Under the pieces are notes generated by a model. It was not told where the DNA came from, searched no databases, and saw only the letters and a list, made by a program, of their open reading frames with translations. A stretch of DNA of 64,000 nucleotides from Gemmataceae bacterium (GTDB lineage: Bacteria; Planctomycetota; Planctomycetia; Gemmatales; Gemmataceae), in the NCBI GenBank assembly GCA_009691845.1, contig SIAJ01000015.1:23425-87424 (forward strand), given 5' to 3'. Of this stretch, positions 61,896-64,000 are shown piece by piece. The translations under genes were made by a program, and so were the position numbers. Within the stretch, counting starts at the first letter, position 1, and every line of letters starts with the position of its first letter.

Positions 61896-64000
61896 ATGAA
61901 TCGTGTAGTAGCCTGCATCGTCGCATTGGTCATCACAGGCACACTCGGAGCCGCTGAGCCCGTCCAGTTCCGCACCGACGTGATCGCTGCCTTATCTCGC
62001 GCTGGCTGCAATCAAGGGGCCTGTCACGGCTCCCCACAAGGGAAAAATAATTTTCGCCTCAGCCTCCGCGGCTACGATGCCGACCTCGACTACTCGACCA
62101 TCGTTCGCGAAATGGCTGGCAGGCGTGTGGATCGAGTCTCACCGGAACGCAGTCTGATCTTGTTGAAAGGCTCGGGCAAACTCGCTCACGGTGGCGGTCG
62201 CGTATTCGGAGCCGGCGAAGCGGCGTTTGAAACGATCAAGCAGTGGATCGCCGAGGGTTGCCTGGATAGTAAGCCCTCCACTTTGCAGAAGCTCGAAGCC
62301 AGCGTGAAAGAAACAGCCGGCCCAACTCGTCAACTTGTGGCCAAGGCTCTATTGAAGGATGGCACGAGCCGCGATGTGTCCGAGTTAGCCGTATTCACCT
62401 CCAGCGATATTAACTCCGCACCCGTCACTCCCCTGGGTCTCGTCCACTTCAAGCAGACGGCTGATACGTCGATATTAGTTCGCTATCTGGATCAGATCAC
62501 CAGCGTGAGATTGACGCACGTCCAACACGATTTGTCATTCAAGTTTAGCTCGCCACGCGTGGCCAATTTCATCGACGAGCACGTCTTCGCGAAGCAGAAG
62601 GAACTGCAACTGCTGCCTGCGCCGATCGCGTCGGACGAGGTTTTTTTGCGTCGCGTCTATCTCGACACGATTGGCATGTTACCCGCGCCGGAAGAGGCCA
62701 TCGCGTTTCTCGATTCAAAGGAGACCGATAAACGGGCGAAACTGATCGACAAGTTGCTAGGACGCGAGGAATACGCATCGTTCTGGGCTCTCAAATGGGC
62801 CGACGTTTTGCGAGGCAGCCCGACGACAATCAGCGAACGAGGCGTGCATAGCTTCCACCGATATCTCGTGAAGATCGTGGCCGACGATCGGCCGATGAAC
62901 GAGTTCGCCCGCGAATTGCTCACCGGCCTCGGCAACACCTTGAACAAGCCGCAAGCGAACTTCTATCGGGTCGCCCGCACGCCGGAAGAGGCGGCCGAGA
63001 ATGCGGCCCAGCTATTCATGGGGTCGCGGGTGGGTTGTGCGAAGTGTCACAATCATCCCTTCGAAGCGATCACGCAGGACGATTACTACGGCCTGGCGGC
63101 GTTCTTTGCCCGGGTGCAATTCAAGGGAACACAGTTCGGCCTCGACGACGAAATCGTTTATCTGGCCTCGAACCGCGAGATTCAGCATCCCAAGACTCGA
63201 AAGAACCAGCCGCCGGTTGCGTTCGGCACACCGGCGATCTTGCTCAATCCGGAAGATGATCGCCGCGAGAAATTCGTCGACTGGCTGACTGCCCCTGACA
63301 ACAAATACTTCGTCCCTTCGCTGGTGAACCGCTTTTGGTTTCATCTGCTCGGCAAGGGAATCGTCGATCCCGTGGACGACTTCCGCGACACGAATCCGCC
63401 CAGCAATCCGCAATTGTTGAAAACTCTCACCGACGAGTTCATCCGCAACGGTCAACGCGTGAAGCCGATGATTCGTTTGATTCTTAATTCGAGTACCTAC
63501 CAACTGGCCAGCACCGGCACTCCGGGGCAATCGAAATTCGCGGCCAAGCCTGACCGCTATTTCACCCGCTCGGCCATCCGCATGCTGTCGGCGGAGCAGA
63601 TCCTTGATGCCACATCGTCCGCGACCGGAGTCCCCGAGACGTTCAAGGGTTTCCCGAAAGGAACGCGAGCCCTCGAACTTCCTGAAGGGGGCATCAATCA
63701 TCCGTTTCTGCAGGCGTTCTCAAAACCAGTGCGCGATGTGACGTGTGAGTGCGCCCGGGAAGAGGACCCCTCGCTGCCGCAAGTGATTCACCTCTTAAAC
63801 AACGCGGGCTTGCTGGCGAAGGTGAGGTCTCCCGATGGCCGCATCGGGACTTGGCTGAAGGAGAAGAAAGAACTGGAGTGGATTGTCGAGCATGTGTATC
63901 TCGCTTCATTGAGCCGACGGCCGACGGAACGCGAGCGAGAAGTGGTGCTGGCTCACTTGAAGACGATCAGCAGTACGGCCGAGGGGTTGCACGATTTGCA
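61896..64000 (+). CDS. DUF1549/DUF1553 cytochrome-like secreted protein, cut by window edge
   Basis: An open frame of about 701 residues runs off the right edge. It has a signal peptide (VVACIVALVITGTLGAAEP), a PSCyt-like motif CNQGACHG (CX4CH, residues 38-44) and DUF1549 with VGCAKCHNHPFEAI (CXXCH, near 382). DUF1553 starts at about 435; the C-terminal ending is missing. It follows a PPC gene, as elsewhere here. AAAGGA precedes ATG 61896. A DUF1501 partner could lie beyond the edge; the divergent DUF1501 gene at 59255 is the other candidate. Confidence 0.92.
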   Translation, partial: MNRVVACIVALVITGTLGAAEPVQFRTDVIAALSRAGCNQGACHGSPQGKNNFRLSLRGYDADLDYSTIVREMAGRRVDRVSPERSLILLKGSGKLAHGGGRVFGAGEAAFETIKQWIAEGCLDSKPSTLQKLEASVKETAGPTRQLVAKALLKDGTSRDVSELAVFTSSDINSAPVTPLGLVHFKQTADTSILVRYLDQITSVRLTHVQHDLSFKFSSPRVANFIDEHVFAKQKELQLLPAPIASDEVFLRRVYLDTIGMLPAPEEAIAFLDSKETDKRAKLIDKLLGREEYASFWALKWADVLRGSPTTISERGVHSFHRYLVKIVADDRPMNEFARELLTGLGNTLNKPQANFYRVARTPEEAAENAAQLFMGSRVGCAKCHNHPFEAITQDDYYGLAAFFARVQFKGTQFGLDDEIVYLASNREIQHPKTRKNQPPVAFGTPAILLNPEDDRREKFVDWLTAPDNKYFVPSLVNRFWFHLLGKGIVDPVDDFRDTNPPSNPQLLKTLTDEFIRNGQRVKPMIRLILNSSTYQLASTGTPGQSKFAAKPDRYFTRSAIRMLSAEQILDATSSATGVPETFKGFPKGTRALELPEGGINHPFLQAFSKPVRDVTCECAREEDPSLPQVIHLLNNAGLLAKVRSPDGRIGTWLKEKKELEWIVEHVYLASLSRRPTEREREVVLAHLKTISSTAEGLHDL

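Noticed and set aside
1-64000. CRISPR arrays, tRNA or rRNA genes, prophage or intact insertion sequences
   Set aside because: None was recognised by eye on either strand; a covariance-model and repeat search would be needed to exclude small RNAs.

Overview
The window looks like a chromosomal segment of a planctomycete (Planctomycetota, probably a Gemmata-like or Pirellula-like lineage). The basis is gene content: six DUF1501 proteins, one DUF1552 protein, five secreted cytochrome-like DUF1549/DUF1553 or DUF1592-type proteins, three large secreted PPC/Ig-like proteins, two Pirellula/Verrucomicrobium-type heme-binding dehydrogenase-like proteins, a CXPSR sulfatase, twin-arginine-type leaders and many intergenic palindromes. 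No tRNA, rRNA, CRISPR array or intact insertion sequence was seen.

Layout. 1-2021 (-): the N-terminal four fifths of an assimilatory nitrite reductase large subunit (NirB), cut by the left edge. 2686-3087 (+): a small SET-domain protein. 3564-7367 (-): a DUF1592-DUF1552 pair. 7925-9349 (+): a lone DUF1501 gene. 9757-16589 (+): PPC protein, DUF1549/1553 and DUF1501 genes, followed by a RidA-like protein. 16648-16977 (-): a decayed REP-associated transposase. 17018-24935 (+): a run of DUF1549/1553, DUF1501, heme-binding dehydrogenase-like protein, secreted isochorismatase-like hydrolase and polysaccharide deacetylase.

24944-29598 holds a ModF-like twin ABC ATPase (-), an SMP-30-like lactonase (+), and an MFS carrier coupled to a creatininase-family amidohydrolase (-). 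29713-38948 (-) holds a 1647-residue SGNH/propeller/HEAT/discoidin/cupredoxin/cytochrome protein, a secreted hypothetical protein, a CehA-like PHP hydrolase and a beta-CASP metallo-beta-lactamase. 39011-44824 (-) holds a YidR-like propeller, an acyl-CoA carboxylase beta subunit, a sulfatase and an O-antigen-ligase-like protein. 44964-49593 (+) holds a desaturase-like protein that lacks most catalytic histidines, then two tandem ABC-2 permeases, the first broken at a run of nine G. 49711-64000 returns to DUF1501, DUF1549/1553 and PPC modules on both strands; the last gene is cut by the right edge.

How the genes may work together (inference). The repeated modules combine a secreted Ig/PPC protein, a c-type-heme-like protein and a twin-arginine-type DUF1501 protein. 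They often sit in 4-bp translational overlaps, so they probably act together in the periplasm or at the cell surface. The sulfatase, deacetylase, lactonase and MFS genes fit a life of degrading complex polysaccharides. Several dispersed palindromic repeats lie between genes, and some lie inside reading frames: two in the ModF-like gene and one in a PPC-protein leader.
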